Program-made: the position numbers and the translations under genes | Assembly (NCBI RefSeq): GCF_014203795.1 | Contig: NZ_JACHJU010000001.1 | Span: 2,790,001-2,854,000 of the forward strand | Direction of reading: 5' to 3' | Origin: Streptosporangium album | GTDB taxonomy: Bacteria; Actinomycetota; Actinomycetes; Streptosporangiales; Streptosporangiaceae | Length of the DNA: 64,000 nt | Notes under the pieces: generated by a model | Seen by the model: the letters and a program-made list of their open reading frames with translations, nothing else | The model's database searches: none | Told to the model about the DNA's origin: nothing | Part shown: positions 1 through 8,474 of the stretch, piece after piece | Numbering within the stretch: the first letter of the stretch is position 1 | Layout: every line of letters starts with the position of its first letter

Positions 1-1
1 C

Positions 2-667
2 TCGTCGCTGCTGATCTTCGGCACCTTCATCGCGATGCTCTACATCGCCACCCAGCGCACCTCCTGGGTGCTCATCGGCATCCTGCTCTTCATCGGCGGC
101 GCCGTCCTGGCGGGGCTGCTCTTCGACCACGTCGCGGCCCGGTTCGAGGTCTTCCTCAACCCGGAGAGCCAGGAGCTCTTCGAGCGCACGCTTGGCGGCA
201 GCGCCCAGCTCATGGAGGGCCTGTTCGCCATGGCCAACGGCGGGATCCTCGGCACCGGGCTCGGCCAGGGTTACCCCGATAAGATCCCGCTGGCCATCTC
301 CGACTTCATCTTCCCCGCCACCGGCGAGGAACTGGGCCTGACCGGGCTGATGGCCCTGCTGATGGTCTACGCCCTGCTGGTGGAGCGCGGCCTGCGCACC
401 TCCATCGCGGCCCGCGACCCGTTCTCCAAGCTGCTGGCGGGCGGCCTGTCGTTCATCCTGGCCTGGCAGGTCTTCATCATCGTCGGCGGCGTCACCAACC
501 TGATCCCGTTGACCGGCCTGGTCACCCCGTTCATGTCCCAGGGCGGCTCGGCGCTGCTGGCTAACTGGATTCTTATCGCGCTGCTGGTACGCATGTCGGA
601 TGCGGCCAGGAAGCCGCCGCCCCAAGCCATCCAGGACGAAGGAATGACGCAGGTGTTCCAGCGATGA
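2..667 (+). CDS. FtsW/RodA/SpoVE family peptidoglycan glycosyltransferase, 5' end outside window
   Basis: C-terminal part of a SEDS-family lipid II polymerase. The frame is open from the first bases of the window, so the true start lies upstream. Hydrophobic transmembrane stretches alternate with a large extracellular loop, and the family sequence around GTGLGQGYP and the ATGEELGLTG segment is present near the middle. The stop overlaps the ATG of pbpA (ATGA, 664-667), indicating translational coupling with its cognate class B penicillin-binding protein. In actinobacteria this gene starts the wall-synthesis and kinase operon that continues to pknB. Confidence 0.93.
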   Translation, partial: SSLLIFGTFIAMLYIATQRTSWVLIGILLFIGGAVLAGLLFDHVAARFEVFLNPESQELFERTLGGSAQLMEGLFAMANGGILGTGLGQGYPDKIPLAISDFIFPATGEELGLTGLMALLMVYALLVERGLRTSIAARDPFSKLLAGGLSFILAWQVFIIVGGVTNLIPLTGLVTPFMSQGGSALLANWILIALLVRMSDAARKPPPQAIQDEGMTQVFQR

Positions 668-2121
668 ACGGCCCCCTCAAGCGCGCCGCCCTGGCCTGTC
701 TGCTCATGTTCGGCCTGCTCATGCTCAACGTGAACTACCTGCAGGCCGTACGGGCGGAGGACCTGAGCGCGGACCCGCGCAACACCCGCAACTTCTACGC
801 CCGTTATGAGGTCGAGCGAGGCCGGATCACCGCGGGGAACAAGGTGCTCGCCGAGTCGGTCGACACCGGCAGCAACAAATTCCGGTTCGAGCGGCGCTAT
901 CCCGAAGGCAAGGTCTACGCCCCCATCACCGGCTTCTTCGCGCCGGAGAGCGAGCGCGACATGGAGCGGGCCGAGAACAGCCTGCTCAACGGCACCAGCG
1001 CCGACCTGCTGATCCGGCGCAGCATCGACCTGTTCACCGCCAAGAGGACCAAGGGCGCCAACGTCGACCTGACGATCGACCCCAGGGCGCAGGAGGCTGC
1101 CTACAAGATGCTGGGCGCCAGCGGCAAGAAGGGCGCGCTGGTCGCGATCGAGCCGAAGACCGGGGCGATCCTCGCCATGGTCTCGATCCCCACCTACGAC
1201 CCCAACCTGCTGTCCAAGGCCAACAAGTTGGAGGTCAACAAGGCCTCCAAGAAGCTGGAGACCGACAAGGACCAGCCGATGCTGAACCGGGCGATCGAGC
1301 AGACCTACGCGCCGGGCTCGACCTTCAAGGTGGTGACCCTGTCGGCCTACCTGGAGAGCGACGACACCCTCGGCCCGCAGAGCCAGGTGGACGCCCCGCA
1401 GGTGCTCGACCTGCCCAACACCACGGTCGGCCTGCCCAACCACGGCGGCTCGGCGTGCGGCTCCGGCCGTGTGACGCTGTCGTTCGCGCTGGAGCAGTCC
1501 TGCAACACGCCGTTCGGCAAGATCGGCATGGAGCTGGGCTACGACGCCCTCAAGGACCAGGCCGCGAAGTTCGGCATCGGCGGTGACCCGCTGGCGATCC
1601 CCATGTCCGTCGCGGCCAGCGGGATCGGCCGCGAGGAGGACAAGGCCGCGCTCGCCCAGGCCTCGATCGGCCAGCGCAGCAACCAGATGACCCCGCTGCA
1701 GATGGCCATGGTCGCCGCGGGCGTCGCCAACAACGGCGTGGTCATGAAGCCCTACCTGGTGAACAAGATCGCGGACGCTGAGGGCGGCGAGGTCCAGAGC
1801 GCCAGCCCCGAGAAGCTCTCCACCGCGATGAGCGAGGACAGCGCGCGCAAGCTGCAGGAGATGATGGTCAACGTCGTCAAGCAGGGCACCGCCAGGGCCG
1901 CGCAGATCCCCGGGGTGACCGTGGGCGGCAAGACCGGCACCGCCGAGACCGCTCCGGGCAAGGCCCCCCACGCGTGGTTCATCTCGTTCGCCCCCGTCGA
2001 GGACCCCAAGGTCGCCGTCGCCCTCATCGTCGAGTCCGGCAGCGCCGGTGGCGAGGCCTCGGGCGGTCTCACCGCAGCGCCCATCGCCAAGAGCGTGATG
2101 GAAGCGGTGCTGGGCAGATGA
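664..2121 (+). CDS. pbpA: Penicillin-binding protein A (class B transpeptidase)
   Basis: Predicted 485-residue transpeptidase that cross-links peptidoglycan at the outer membrane face with its SEDS partner encoded just upstream. One N-terminal membrane anchor (about residues 8-28) precedes the dimerisation region and the transpeptidase domain. All three catalytic motifs are visible: STFK (219-222), SCN (279-281) and KTG (423-425). The start is fixed by the ATGA overlap with the upstream gene, and its own stop overlaps the pknA start in the same way (ATGA, 2118-2121). Length and neighbours match actinobacterial PbpA, which in mycobacteria is linked to PknB signalling (family knowledge). Confidence 0.96.
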   Translation: MNGPLKRAALACLLMFGLLMLNVNYLQAVRAEDLSADPRNTRNFYARYEVERGRITAGNKVLAESVDTGSNKFRFERRYPEGKVYAPITGFFAPESERDMERAENSLLNGTSADLLIRRSIDLFTAKRTKGANVDLTIDPRAQEAAYKMLGASGKKGALVAIEPKTGAILAMVSIPTYDPNLLSKANKLEVNKASKKLETDKDQPMLNRAIEQTYAPGSTFKVVTLSAYLESDDTLGPQSQVDAPQVLDLPNTTVGLPNHGGSACGSGRVTLSFALEQSCNTPFGKIGMELGYDALKDQAAKFGIGGDPLAIPMSVAASGIGREEDKAALAQASIGQRSNQMTPLQMAMVAAGVANNGVVMKPYLVNKIADAEGGEVQSASPEKLSTAMSEDSARKLQEMMVNVVKQGTARAAQIPGVTVGGKTGTAETAPGKAPHAWFISFAPVEDPKVAVALIVESGSAGGEASGGLTAAPIAKSVMEAVLGR

Positions 2122-3539
2122 CCGCGTTGCTCGGGGGCCGGTACCGCCCGTTGGGGCGGATCGCGACGGGCGGCATGGGCGAGGTCTGGCGGGCCAGGGA
2201 CGAGCTGCTCGGCCGCGAGGTGGCGGTGAAGCTGCTCCGCCGGCACACGGCCGCCGATCCGGCCTTCCGCGAGCGGTTCCGCCGGGAGGCGAGGATCGCG
2301 GCGGGCCTGGCCGACCCCGGGATCGCCCAGGTCTTCGACTACGGCGAGGCCGACGACGTCGCCTACCTGGTGATGGAGCTGGTCCCCGGCGAGTCTCTGG
2401 CGAGCATCCTGGCGCGTGACGGCAGGCTGAGTGTCGAGATCACCCTGGACGTGATCTACCAGACCGCCAAGGCTCTGCAGGCCGCCCACGGCGCGGGGAT
2501 CATCCACCGGGATATCAAACCGGGCAATCTCCTGGTAACGGGGGACGGTGTGGTGAAGGTCACAGATTTCGGCATCGCCAGGGCGCTGGAGGCCTCGTCG
2601 ATGACCCAGACCGGCACCGTGCTCGGCACCGCGCAGTACGTCAGCCCCGAGCAGGCGTCGGGCGAGCCGCTGACCTTGGCGACCGACGTCTACTCGCTCG
2701 GCGTGGTCGCCTACGAGTGCCTGGCGGGCCGTCCGCCGTTCGTCGCCAGCACCCAGGTGGCGATCGCGCTCATGCACCTGAACGAGACGCCTCCGCCGCT
2801 GCCCGGAAGCGTGCCCGAGGCGGTGCGCGACCTGGTCACGGCCTGCCTGTCGAAGTCCCCCGCCCTGCGCCCGGCCGGCGTCGGGGAACTGGCCGGACGG
2901 GCATATGCGCTGCGCGAGTCGCTCACCACCCCGGGCGCCGCCGGCCTCGCCATGCTCACGGATCCGGCGGGATGGCGGATGGAACCCGCGGGCGAGTGGC
3001 CCCAGGAGATCGCCCCCGCCCTGGCCACCGGCACGGGACCGGCCCCGGTGGCGGGACCGGACAGGGGTACGGCCCCGCAGCCGACTCCGGCGGGCACCGC
3101 GCCGACCGCCCCGGGCCGTCGTGGCCTGCGCCGGAGGACGGTGATCGTCGCGGCGGCGGGGTGCGCCGCCGCCGTCGGGCTGGGCACGCTGGTGGCCTAC
3201 GAACTGGCGGATCGCGGCGGCGACAGCCGGCCGGCGGAGCCGTTCACCTCGCCGAGTCCGGTCGTCACTCCGTCCAAGGTACGGCCCAGCAGAACGAAGC
3301 CGGCGATGAGCAGAGCGCCGGTCTCACCGAGCAAGCCGCTCCGCCCTTCACCCACGCCTTCGGCTACGGTAAGCACATCGGTCACACCCAGCCCCCGGCC
3401 GACCACGTCGCCACCGCCCAGCCCCAGCCCGACTACTTCGACTCCGACGCCCACCACCCCGACGGCGACACCGAGCCTTACACCGACGAACACCATTCCC
3501 GGAAACGGCGACACAGAGCCGCCGAATGGGGAGACGTGA
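2118..3539 (+). CDS. pknA: Ser/Thr protein kinase PknA-like, membrane anchored
   Basis: Hanks-type kinase of about 473 residues. The glycine loop ATGGMGEVWRA, the lysine of VAVKLL, HRDIKPGN, the DFG motif and GTAQYVSPEQ are all intact in the N-terminal 270 residues. A transmembrane helix near residues 345-365 leads to a Pro/Ser/Thr-rich extracellular tail with no recognisable sensor domain. A longer reading frame exists upstream, but the ATG at 2118 overlaps the pbpA stop (ATGA) and begins directly at the kinase N-terminus. Followed after 82 bases by pknB, the usual order in actinobacteria, where the pair regulates cell shape and division. Confidence 0.94.
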   Translation: MTALLGGRYRPLGRIATGGMGEVWRARDELLGREVAVKLLRRHTAADPAFRERFRREARIAAGLADPGIAQVFDYGEADDVAYLVMELVPGESLASILARDGRLSVEITLDVIYQTAKALQAAHGAGIIHRDIKPGNLLVTGDGVVKVTDFGIARALEASSMTQTGTVLGTAQYVSPEQASGEPLTLATDVYSLGVVAYECLAGRPPFVASTQVAIALMHLNETPPPLPGSVPEAVRDLVTACLSKSPALRPAGVGELAGRAYALRESLTTPGAAGLAMLTDPAGWRMEPAGEWPQEIAPALATGTGPAPVAGPDRGTAPQPTPAGTAPTAPGRRGLRRRTVIVAAAGCAAAVGLGTLVAYELADRGGDSRPAEPFTSPSPVVTPSKVRPSRTKPAMSRAPVSPSKPLRPSPTPSATVSTSVTPSPRPTTSPPPSPSPTTSTPTPTTPTATPSLTPTNTIPGNGDTEPPNGET

Positions 3540-3621
3540 TGCGGCAACGGGTCGATGATGGACACCGGTGGCCCAAGAGCTCACCGGCACCCAAGATGAA
3601 CGGTAAGGGACAGTGCAGGAA

Positions 3622-5478
3622 ATGACTCAGCCCCGACGCCTCGGCGATCGCTACGAGCTTGACGGCGTCGTCGGGCGTGGCGGCATGGCCGAGGTCTATC
3701 GCGCCCGAGACATCCGGCTGGATCGGATCGTCGCCATCAAGACACTCCGCGCGGACCTGGCAAGGGACCACATCTTCCAGGCCCGTTTCCGGCGGGAGGC
3801 GCAGTCCGCCGCGTCGCTGAACCACCCGTCCATCGTCGCGGTCTACGACACCGGCGAGGACGTGGCGGGCAGCGCGCCGGTGCCGTACATCGTGATGGAG
3901 TACGTCGACGGCCGCACGCTGCGCGACCTGCTCCGGGCCGATCGGCGGCTGATGCCCGAGCGGGCCGCCGAGCTGGTCGACGGGATCCTGCGGGCGCTGG
4001 ACTACAGCCACCGCGGCGGCATCGTCCACCGGGACATCAAGCCGGCGAACATCATGATCACCAACAACGGTGACGTCAAGGTGATGGACTTCGGCATCGC
4101 CCGCGCGATGGCCGACTCGGCCGCGACCATGACACAGACCGCCCAGGTCATCGGCACCGCGCAGTATCTGTCGCCGGAGCAGGCCAGGGGCGAGCGGGTC
4201 GACGCCCGCAGTGACATCTACTCCACCGGCTGCGTGCTGTACGAGCTGCTGACCGGGCAGCCGCCGTTCACCGGCGACTCCCCCGTCGCGATCGCCTACC
4301 AGCACGTGCGCGAGGACCCGATCCCGCCGTCGCAGATCGACCCGGAGATCCCCAAATGGGCCGATGCCATCGTGCTCAAGGCGATGGCCAAGGACCCGGC
4401 GCACCGCTACCAGAGCGCCGGGGAGATGCGGGCCGACATCCAGCGGGCGATGTCCGGCATCCCGATGGACGCCCAGACGATGGCGCTGGCCAACAACCAC
4501 GGCTCGGCCACCCGGACGATGCAGGCTCCCGGTGCCCCCGGCGGACCGGCGACCCAGCGCACCACCGCCGTCCCGGCCTACGAATACGGCACGGAGGAGG
4601 GCGGCCGCGGCGAGCGCGGCCGGCGCCGGCAGCAGAACAGCGGCAACACCGCCGTCAAGACCGCCGCGTGGATCCTGGTCCCGCTCCTGGTCATCGGTGC
4701 CTTCATCGGGGTGGGCTACATGTTCCTGAGCTCCCCCGGCGACACCACCGCGTCGGACAAGATCAAGCTTCCGTCCCTGACCTCGCAGACCGTGATCGCG
4801 GCGACCAAGACGCTTGAGGACCTCAAGCTGAAGGTCAAGACCGTCGAGACGTACGACGACGAGGTGCGCAAGGACACCGTGATCAAGACCGATCCGGTGG
4901 CCGGCACCGAGGTCGACGAGGGCGCTGAGATCACCCTTACGGTCTCCAAGGGCGCGGAGAAGATCGAGGTGCCCTCCGTGGTCGGCATGACCACGGAGGA
5001 GGCCAAGGCGGCTCTGGAGGAGGCGGGCTTCAAGGCGACTGTGCAGCCCATCAGCTCCGGCGGCCCGCAGGACAAGGTGATCAAGAGTGACCCCGAGGCG
5101 GGGAAAAAGGCCAACAAGGGCACCTCTGTCCGGATCTACATCCCCAAGGAGGCCATCGAGGTCCCGAGCGTGGTCGGGATCTCGGTCAACGACGCGAAGA
5201 CCATGCTCAAGGACTCGGGCTTCCTCAAGGTCAAGGTCGTCGAGCAGGCGAGTGACCAGGTGAAGGGCACCGTCCTCAGCCAGGCTCCCGAGGCCGGGGC
5301 CAAGATCCAGCCGAGTATCACGATCACGCTGGTCGTCTCCAGCGGGCAGGCCCCGACGCCGACCGAGCAGCCGCTCCCCACCGATGAGCCGACGGTCACC
5401 GACCAACCGGAGCAGCCGGTCCCGACGGATACCGAGGACCCGTTCTTCGAGGACCCGCCCAGCGACCTGAACGGCTGA
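3622..5478 (+). CDS. pknB: Ser/Thr protein kinase PknB with three PASTA repeats
   Basis: About 618 residues. The cytoplasmic kinase has GRGGMAEVYRA, VAIKTL, HRDIKPANIM, MDFG and GTAQYLSPEQ. A juxtamembrane linker with TMTQT activation-loop threonines is followed by one membrane helix (about 345-368) and three PASTA repeats beginning at IKLPSL, IEVPSV and IEVPSV, then an acidic Pro-rich tail. PASTA repeats bind muropeptide or lipid II in the family. ATG 3622 is preferred over the GTG at 3613, because the AAGGGA at 3605-3610 is only two bases from the GTG. Three PASTA units is fewer than the four of many actinobacterial PknBs. Confidence 0.95.
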   Translation: MTQPRRLGDRYELDGVVGRGGMAEVYRARDIRLDRIVAIKTLRADLARDHIFQARFRREAQSAASLNHPSIVAVYDTGEDVAGSAPVPYIVMEYVDGRTLRDLLRADRRLMPERAAELVDGILRALDYSHRGGIVHRDIKPANIMITNNGDVKVMDFGIARAMADSAATMTQTAQVIGTAQYLSPEQARGERVDARSDIYSTGCVLYELLTGQPPFTGDSPVAIAYQHVREDPIPPSQIDPEIPKWADAIVLKAMAKDPAHRYQSAGEMRADIQRAMSGIPMDAQTMALANNHGSATRTMQAPGAPGGPATQRTTAVPAYEYGTEEGGRGERGRRRQQNSGNTAVKTAAWILVPLLVIGAFIGVGYMFLSSPGDTTASDKIKLPSLTSQTVIAATKTLEDLKLKVKTVETYDDEVRKDTVIKTDPVAGTEVDEGAEITLTVSKGAEKIEVPSVVGMTTEEAKAALEEAGFKATVQPISSGGPQDKVIKSDPEAGKKANKGTSVRIYIPKEAIEVPSVVGISVNDAKTMLKDSGFLKVKVVEQASDQVKGTVLSQAPEAGAKIQPSITITLVVSSGQAPTPTEQPLPTDEPTVTDQPEQPVPTDTEDPFFEDPPSDLNG

Positions 5479-5493
5479 TCCCCACTTCACGTG

Positions 5494-5532
5494 GACGGCT
5501 CCCGCCACCCAGGCGGGGGCCGTCCCCTTTTT
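5494..5532 (+). terminator. Intrinsic terminator after pknB
   Basis: A 13-bp stem (5494-5506 with 5512-5524, one G-T type mismatch) with a 5-base loop is followed by five T. It lies 16 bases after the pknB stop and ends the wall/kinase operon. Confidence 0.85.
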
Positions 5533-5566
5533 GGGGGGCGGCGAGCCCGTGGCCGGAAAAACATAA

Positions 5567-5605
5567 GAGCCCTTCCGTCACTCGGGGGCGATGACGGAAG
5601 GGCTC
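5567..5605 (-). terminator. Intrinsic terminator for the minus-strand amidotransferase operon
   Basis: A perfect 14-bp stem (5567-5580 with 5592-5605) has an 11-base loop. Read on the minus strand it is followed by a T-rich run (TTATGTTTTT). It sits between the convergent pknB and amidotransferase genes. Confidence 0.8.
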
Positions 5606-5635
5606 ACTGGTTAGTCGTTCAAGACGGTTCCGGCG

Positions 5636-6208
5636 TTACACGATTCCCGCGAGCCAGTTTCCGAGCAGCCGGTGGCCGTGTTCGGAGATCACCGATTCGG
5701 GATGGAACTGCACGCCCTCGATGGGGGCGGTCCGGTGACGCAACCCCATCACCAGGCCGTCATCGGTGACCGCGGTCACCTGGAGGACCGCGGGGACCGT
5801 CTCCGGCACGACCGCCAGCGAGTGGTAGCGCGTCATGGTCACCGGAGACGGCAGTCCGGCGAAGACACCGCGGCCGTCGTGCGCGATCGCGCTGGTACGG
5901 CCGTGCATCAGCTCCGGAGCCCGCGCCACGGTGGCCCCGTAGGCGACCGCGATGGCCTGGTGGCCGAGGCAGACGCCGAGCAGGGGAAGATCGTGGGCCT
6001 CGCAGTAGCCGACGAGGGGGACGCTCACCCCGGCGTCCTCGGGGGCACCGGGCCCCGGGCTGACCAGGACCCCGTCGAAGCTGGCCGCGTCCCCGACCGT
6101 CACGTGGTCGCGCGGGCGCACGTCACAGGTGGCGCCGAGCTCGCGGAGATACTGGACGATGGTGTGGACGAAGCTGTCGTGGTTGTCCACCACGAGGACG
6201 CGGGTCAT
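5636..6208 (-). CDS. Class I glutamine amidotransferase, anthranilate/aminodeoxychorismate synthase component II type
   Basis: A 190-residue TrpG/PabA-type amidotransferase that would supply ammonia from glutamine to a chorismate-using synthase. The nucleophile elbow (GVCLGHQAI), the oxyanion region (SPGPGAPEDAG) and the His-Glu pair (FHPESV) are intact. ATG 6208 begins at the family N-terminus (VDNHDSFV) and overlaps by one base the stop of the small membrane gene upstream. A trpG/pabA gene next to pknB is a conserved actinobacterial arrangement. No component I gene is in the window, so pabA and trpG cannot be told apart. Confidence 0.92.
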   Translation of the reverse strand: MTRVLVVDNHDSFVHTIVQYLRELGATCDVRPRDHVTVGDAASFDGVLVSPGPGAPEDAGVSVPLVGYCEAHDLPLLGVCLGHQAIAVAYGATVARAPELMHGRTSAIAHDGRGVFAGLPSPVTMTRYHSLAVVPETVPAVLQVTAVTDDGLVMGLRHRTAPIEGVQFHPESVISEHGHRLLGNWLAGIV

Positions 6209-6375
6209 CAGCCCACCAGGGCGTGGTCGAAGGGGACGCGGGGTTCGAGCCAGGGGAACACGAGATACCAGAGTACGGCTGCCGCCAGCCCCGCCAGCAC
6301 CACCGCGAGGAACACCCTGGTCGCGACGCCTCCTGGGAGCAGCCGCCAGATCCAGCCGTACACGGGGCTCCTCAT
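6208..6375 (-). CDS. Small single-pass membrane protein between sortase and amidotransferase
   Basis: Predicted 55 residues. A short basic N-terminus (MRSPVYGWIWRLLPGG) precedes one hydrophobic helix (about residues 20-41) and a short acidic/aromatic tail ending in DHALVG. Its ATG overlaps the sortase stop (ATGA, 6372-6375) and its stop overlaps the next start by one base, so it is translationally locked between two genes. The coupling on both sides is the main evidence that it is real. Function unknown; a role with the sortase is possible but only inferred from position. Confidence 0.75.
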   Translation of the reverse strand: MRSPVYGWIWRLLPGGVATRVFLAVVLAGLAAAVLWYLVFPWLEPRVPFDHALVG

Positions 6376-6995
6376 CGGCGACGCTCCTGACTGCTGTCGA
6401 GTTTGCCGAAGACGATGAGCCGCTGGGCGGCGGAGTACTCCGGATTACAGGTGGACAGGGTGATGAGGGCCCTGGTGGGCTTGCGGCCCGGCCGGTCGGG
6501 GACCGGGGCGATGACCCCGAGCTCGGTGGGTTCGACGATCCGTGTGCCGGTGACCTGGTAGGTATAGCGGGCTTCGCGGGCGTCGACCACGATGGCGTCG
6601 CCGCGGCGGAGTTCGTCGATCCGGTTGAAGGGCGCGGCGTAGGTGGTCCGGTGTCCAGAAAGCACGAAATTTCCAACCTTTCCCGGCATGGCCGAGCCGG
6701 GGTAGTGCCCCGGCCCCATCCGCAGTTGCTCCGGGCCGACACCCTCCACAATGGCGTACCGGTAGTCGTGCCCGAACCGTGGGATCCTCAGCAGCGCCAT
6801 CGCCCCGCCCAACCGGATGCCACCGAGCTGCGGGGGCTTCTTCTGCTTGAACTCCTGCAGGAGCTGCCTGCGCAGCACCGTCTGCTGCTGCACGGTATAG
6901 GAACCGGTCCCCCAGAGGAGGTAGGCGCAGAAGAGAAGAACGACCACTCCGGCGGTGATGCCCAGCTCCCCGAAAGCTCTCAGAGCGACCCTCAT
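6372..6995 (-). CDS. Class E sortase
   Basis: A 207-residue membrane-anchored cysteine transpeptidase that would attach LAXTG-type proteins to the cell wall. An N-terminal membrane helix (about 12-30) precedes the sortase barrel. The catalytic His lies in LSGHRTTY and the catalytic Cys in TLSTCNPEY; the final arginine is probably in the RLIVFGK strand region. Class E sortases near pknB/crgA are typical of high-GC actinobacteria. First gene of a three-gene overlapping minus-strand operon. Confidence 0.93.
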   Translation of the reverse strand: MRVALRAFGELGITAGVVVLLFCAYLLWGTGSYTVQQQTVLRRQLLQEFKQKKPPQLGGIRLGGAMALLRIPRFGHDYRYAIVEGVGPEQLRMGPGHYPGSAMPGKVGNFVLSGHRTTYAAPFNRIDELRRGDAIVVDAREARYTYQVTGTRIVEPTELGVIAPVPDRPGRKPTRALITLSTCNPEYSAAQRLIVFGKLDSSQERRR

Positions 6996-7204
6996 GGGGC
7001 TCAGGCTAATGACGGTGGATCATCGTGAGCGGGCATGCGGCACGTGGTTGATCCAAGGTTTGCGCTGCGATGATCGCTTCTGGGATCGCCATGTCCCGTG
7101 TGCGCCGACTATTCTTACTCGGGTCTTCGCCCACCAGCGATTACGCTAGCTGACATAGCCTGCGCACGGTTCGGATCGCGCAGGGTCGACGCAGGAGAAA
7201 ACCC

Positions 7205-7450
7205 GTGCCCAAGCCCAAGACTCGTAAGAAGGCGGTCTACACCCCGCCGCAGACGACCCAGCAGGTCAAGATGAGCCCGCGCTGGCTGGCGCCGGTCATG
7301 GTGGCCTCCTGGATCATCGGGATCCTCTGGATCGCCGTCTACTATGTGGCGCCCACCGCCCCGCTCATCGGCGCCCTCACCAACTGGAACCTGCTGATCG
7401 GGTTCGTTTTCATCATCTTCGGTGTGGTGTTGTCCACCCGCTGGCGTTAG
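7205..7450 (+). CDS. crgA: Cell division protein CrgA
   Basis: An 81-residue protein starting at GTG with AGGAGA seven to eight bases upstream. A basic N-terminus (PKPKTRKK) precedes two transmembrane helices (about residues 28-50 and 60-78) joined by a short loop containing TNWN, the CrgA/UPF0233 layout. CrgA is a septum-associated membrane protein that influences FtsZ ring timing in streptomycetes and recruits wall enzymes in mycobacteria (family knowledge). Confidence 0.95.
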   Translation: MPKPKTRKKAVYTPPQTTQQVKMSPRWLAPVMVASWIIGILWIAVYYVAPTAPLIGALTNWNLLIGFVFIIFGVVLSTRWR

Positions 7451-7451
7451 T

Positions 7452-7473
7452 TTTTCCACAGAATTTATCCACA
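7452..7473. promoter_or_regulatory. Pair of DnaA-box-like sites between crgA and the rhomboid gene
   Basis: TTATCCACA at 7465-7473 is a perfect consensus DnaA box. TTTTCCACA at 7452-7460 differs at one position. They lie in the 33-base gap between convergent stop codons. Either they titrate DnaA close to the origin or they are chance matches. Confidence 0.45.
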
Positions 7474-7483
7474 CCCTGGGGAC

Positions 7484-8353
7484 TCAGCCGATCAACGGCA
7501 GTAGGACGGCGGTCCTGGTGATGACCAACCCCACCAGGATCGCCAGAGCGCCGACCAGCAGCATGCTCTGAAAAAGGGTGCGGCCGGCCTTCGGGCCGTA
7601 GGCCAGGATGGCAGAGACCGCCATGCCGGTGACGAGGCCGCCCACATGCGCCGTCCAGCTGATGTGCAGACCTGGCATGAATGTGATCACAAGGTTGATC
7701 ACGAGAAGCACGATGATCGGGCGGAGGTTCAGTCCCAGCCTCCTGCCGACCACGAACATCGCACCGAAGAGGCCGAATATGGCTCCTGACGCACCCAGAC
7801 TCGCGCCGTTCGCCGGGTCGATCCAGTAGCCGAGCACCGACCCGCCGAGCGCGCTGAGCAGATACAGGGCCAGGAAACGGGCGTGACCGAACGCCTGCTC
7901 CAGATAGGGGCCGACCATGAAGAGCGCCCACATGTTCAGCCCGATGTGCAGGTAGTCGCGGTGCAGGAAGGCACTGGTGACCAACCGGTAGTACTCCGAG
8001 TTGGCGGCGACCCCGAGAGGCCACATCACCAGCTCCTCGGTGAGGCGGCCGTCGGTGGCGAGCTGGGCGAGAAACATCACGACGTTGACGCCCAGGAGCG
8101 TCCAGGTCACATAGGGTTTGGCGATCACGCTGCCGCCGAAGACCGACCGCGCCTGCCGTACCGTCTTGTTGCCCTGGGCGACGCACTCGGGGCACTGGAA
8201 GCCGACCGAGGCGTCGCGCATGCAGTCGGGGCAGATGGGCCGGTCACAGCGCTGGCAGCGCACGTAGGTCTCACGGCCCGGGTGCCGGTAACACGTGGGA
8301 GCGGCCGCGGTGTCGGACTCGCCGGGCGGCTGGGTGGGTGGCTGGGTGGTCAT
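7484..8353 (-). CDS. Rhomboid-family intramembrane serine protease with N-terminal zinc-finger
   Basis: 289 residues. Residues 20-62 carry a B-box-like zinc-binding motif with paired cysteines (CYRHP, CQRCDRPICPDC, CPEC). The rhomboid domain then shows HIGLNMWALF, the catalytic serine in GASGAIFG and the catalytic histidine in AHVGG, across about six or seven membrane helices. The zinc-finger/rhomboid combination next to crgA and a cyclophilin gene is a standing arrangement near the origin in actinobacteria. Substrates are unknown. Confidence 0.93.
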   Translation of the reverse strand: MTTQPPTQPPGESDTAAAPTCYRHPGRETYVRCQRCDRPICPDCMRDASVGFQCPECVAQGNKTVRQARSVFGGSVIAKPYVTWTLLGVNVVMFLAQLATDGRLTEELVMWPLGVAANSEYYRLVTSAFLHRDYLHIGLNMWALFMVGPYLEQAFGHARFLALYLLSALGGSVLGYWIDPANGASLGASGAIFGLFGAMFVVGRRLGLNLRPIIVLLVINLVITFMPGLHISWTAHVGGLVTGMAVSAILAYGPKAGRTLFQSMLLVGALAILVGLVITRTAVLLPLIG

Positions 8354-8383
8354 GGCGTGTCGCTGGCCCCTTCGACCGTGCTG

Positions 8384-8392
8384 TTATCCACA
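8384..8392. promoter_or_regulatory. Perfect DnaA box upstream of the rhomboid gene
   Basis: TTATCCACA, same orientation as the one at 7465, about 30 bases upstream of the rhomboid start codon. Confidence 0.4.
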
Positions 8393-8425
8393 GACTGCCA
8401 GCCTATTCACGATCCCGCGCACCCG

Positions 8426-8474
8426 TACCCGTGAGAAGGCGGCCTCCCCCGGGGAGGCCGCCTTCTCACGGGTA
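8426..8474 (-). terminator. Long hairpin terminator after ppiA
   Basis: A 24-bp perfect inverted repeat (8426-8449 with 8451-8474) with one central base starts directly after the cyclophilin stop codon. No T-tract is obvious; such long GC-rich hairpins are usual actinobacterial terminators. Confidence 0.75.

Noticed and set aside
367..1971. Long minus-strand open frame antisense to pbpA
   Set aside because: High GC keeps the third frame open. The sequence is Arg/Ala/Gly/Leu noise with no motif, and pbpA on the other strand has all catalytic residues.
3478..5508. 676-codon minus-strand frame antisense to pknB
   Set aside because: Shadow of the kinase gene; composition follows the codon positions of pknB and no domain is present.
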